Positions 13,027-13,074 of a stretch of DNA of 13,074 bases are shown piece by piece. The stretch covers positions 1-13,074 of the forward strand of contig JAVBMX010000072.1 of the NCBI GenBank assembly GCA_031551885.1, written 5' to 3'. Origin of the DNA: Frigididesulfovibrio sp031551885. Its GTDB lineage: Bacteria > Desulfobacterota > Desulfovibrionia > Desulfovibrionales > Desulfovibrionaceae. Under the pieces are notes generated by a model. It made no database searches and was not told the DNA's origin. It worked only from the letters and a program-made list of their open reading frames with translations. The position numbers were made by a program, and so were the translations under genes. Positions within the stretch are counted from its first letter, which is position 1; each line of letters begins with the position of its first letter.

Positions 13027-13074
13027 GAGTCAATCAATCCCCTTGTGGGGAGGCTTGGAGGTGCCGCCCGCATT

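Larger units (their letters stand above)
12674..13074. other. Intergenic region upstream of the helicase gene
   Basis: These 401 bases contain the helicase promoter (12715-12743), an AT-rich leader segment (12675-12700) and, from about 12886, a chain of GC-rich hairpins. Minus-strand open frames run through the stretch but lack ribosome-binding sites and consist of hairpin-derived Pro/Arg-rich sequence. No gene is supported up to the right edge. Confidence 0.55.

Noticed and set aside
12674..13033. 120-residue N-terminal extension of the helicase
   Set aside because: It runs through the promoter and hairpin chain. The Q motif requires the start near 12673, and the extension is Pro/Arg-rich with no family match.
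1..13074. CRISPR array, tRNA or rRNA genes, transposase or integrase genes
   Set aside because: No regularly spaced direct repeats, no cloverleaf with T-loop and anticodon arms, no rRNA core sequences and no recombinase motifs were seen on either strand.

Overview
The window looks like chromosome from a sulfate-reducing member of the Desulfovibrionaceae (Desulfovibrio-like). Two things support this: a complete nrfHA cytochrome c nitrite reductase operon of the Desulfovibrio arrangement (four-heme NrfH followed by five-heme lipoprotein NrfA), and GC-rich coding DNA interrupted by AT-rich accessory patches and chains of short hairpins. Species assignment is inference.

Layout, left to right. 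Positions 1-135 carry the AT-leaning 3' end of an unrecognised gene. It stops almost exactly where a 5'-truncated VanW-family gene begins (128-751), so there is a sharp junction near 135. An exported discoidin/NADase-type glycan-binding protein follows (900-2594), then a three-hairpin chain (2636-2722), a small unrecognised gene (2750-3160), and a full-length fosmidomycin-resistance (Fsr) type MFS exporter (3443-4666) with its own recognisable promoter. A 202-bp element with imperfect terminal inverted repeats (4737-4938, MITE-like) lies between fsr and a convergent, strongly AT-rich membrane-protein gene (4935-5948, minus). The element's terminal repeat supplies that gene's stop codon.

The central block is nrfHA (8201 to 6113, minus), overlapping by 8 bp and closed by a strong hairpin terminator at 6039-6074. 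NrfH is the membrane quinol oxidase and anchor. NrfA reduces nitrite to ammonium in the periplasm. In sulfate reducers this conserves energy and also protects sulfite reductase from nitrite. An inverted repeat overlapping a candidate promoter lies upstream at 8312-8326. The 534-bp gap 8202-8735 has no convincing gene but holds this promoter region, two hairpin terminators for minus-strand transcripts and a 55-nt nested stem-loop.

The right block is a two-gene minus-strand operon: a UvrD/PcrA-type helicase (12673 to 10379), then, overlapping by ATGA, a 548-aa two-domain protein joining a thiamine-monophosphate kinase (ThiL) to a class II aldolase/adducin domain (10382 to 8736). A good sigma70-type promoter precedes the helicase. 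The right edge (12886-13026) holds a second chain of five hairpins. No CRISPR array, tRNA, rRNA or transposase gene was seen.

Most notable are the ThiL-aldolase fusion with both active sites apparently intact, the MITE-like element ending a foreign-looking membrane gene, the two hairpin chains, and the truncation junction at the left edge.
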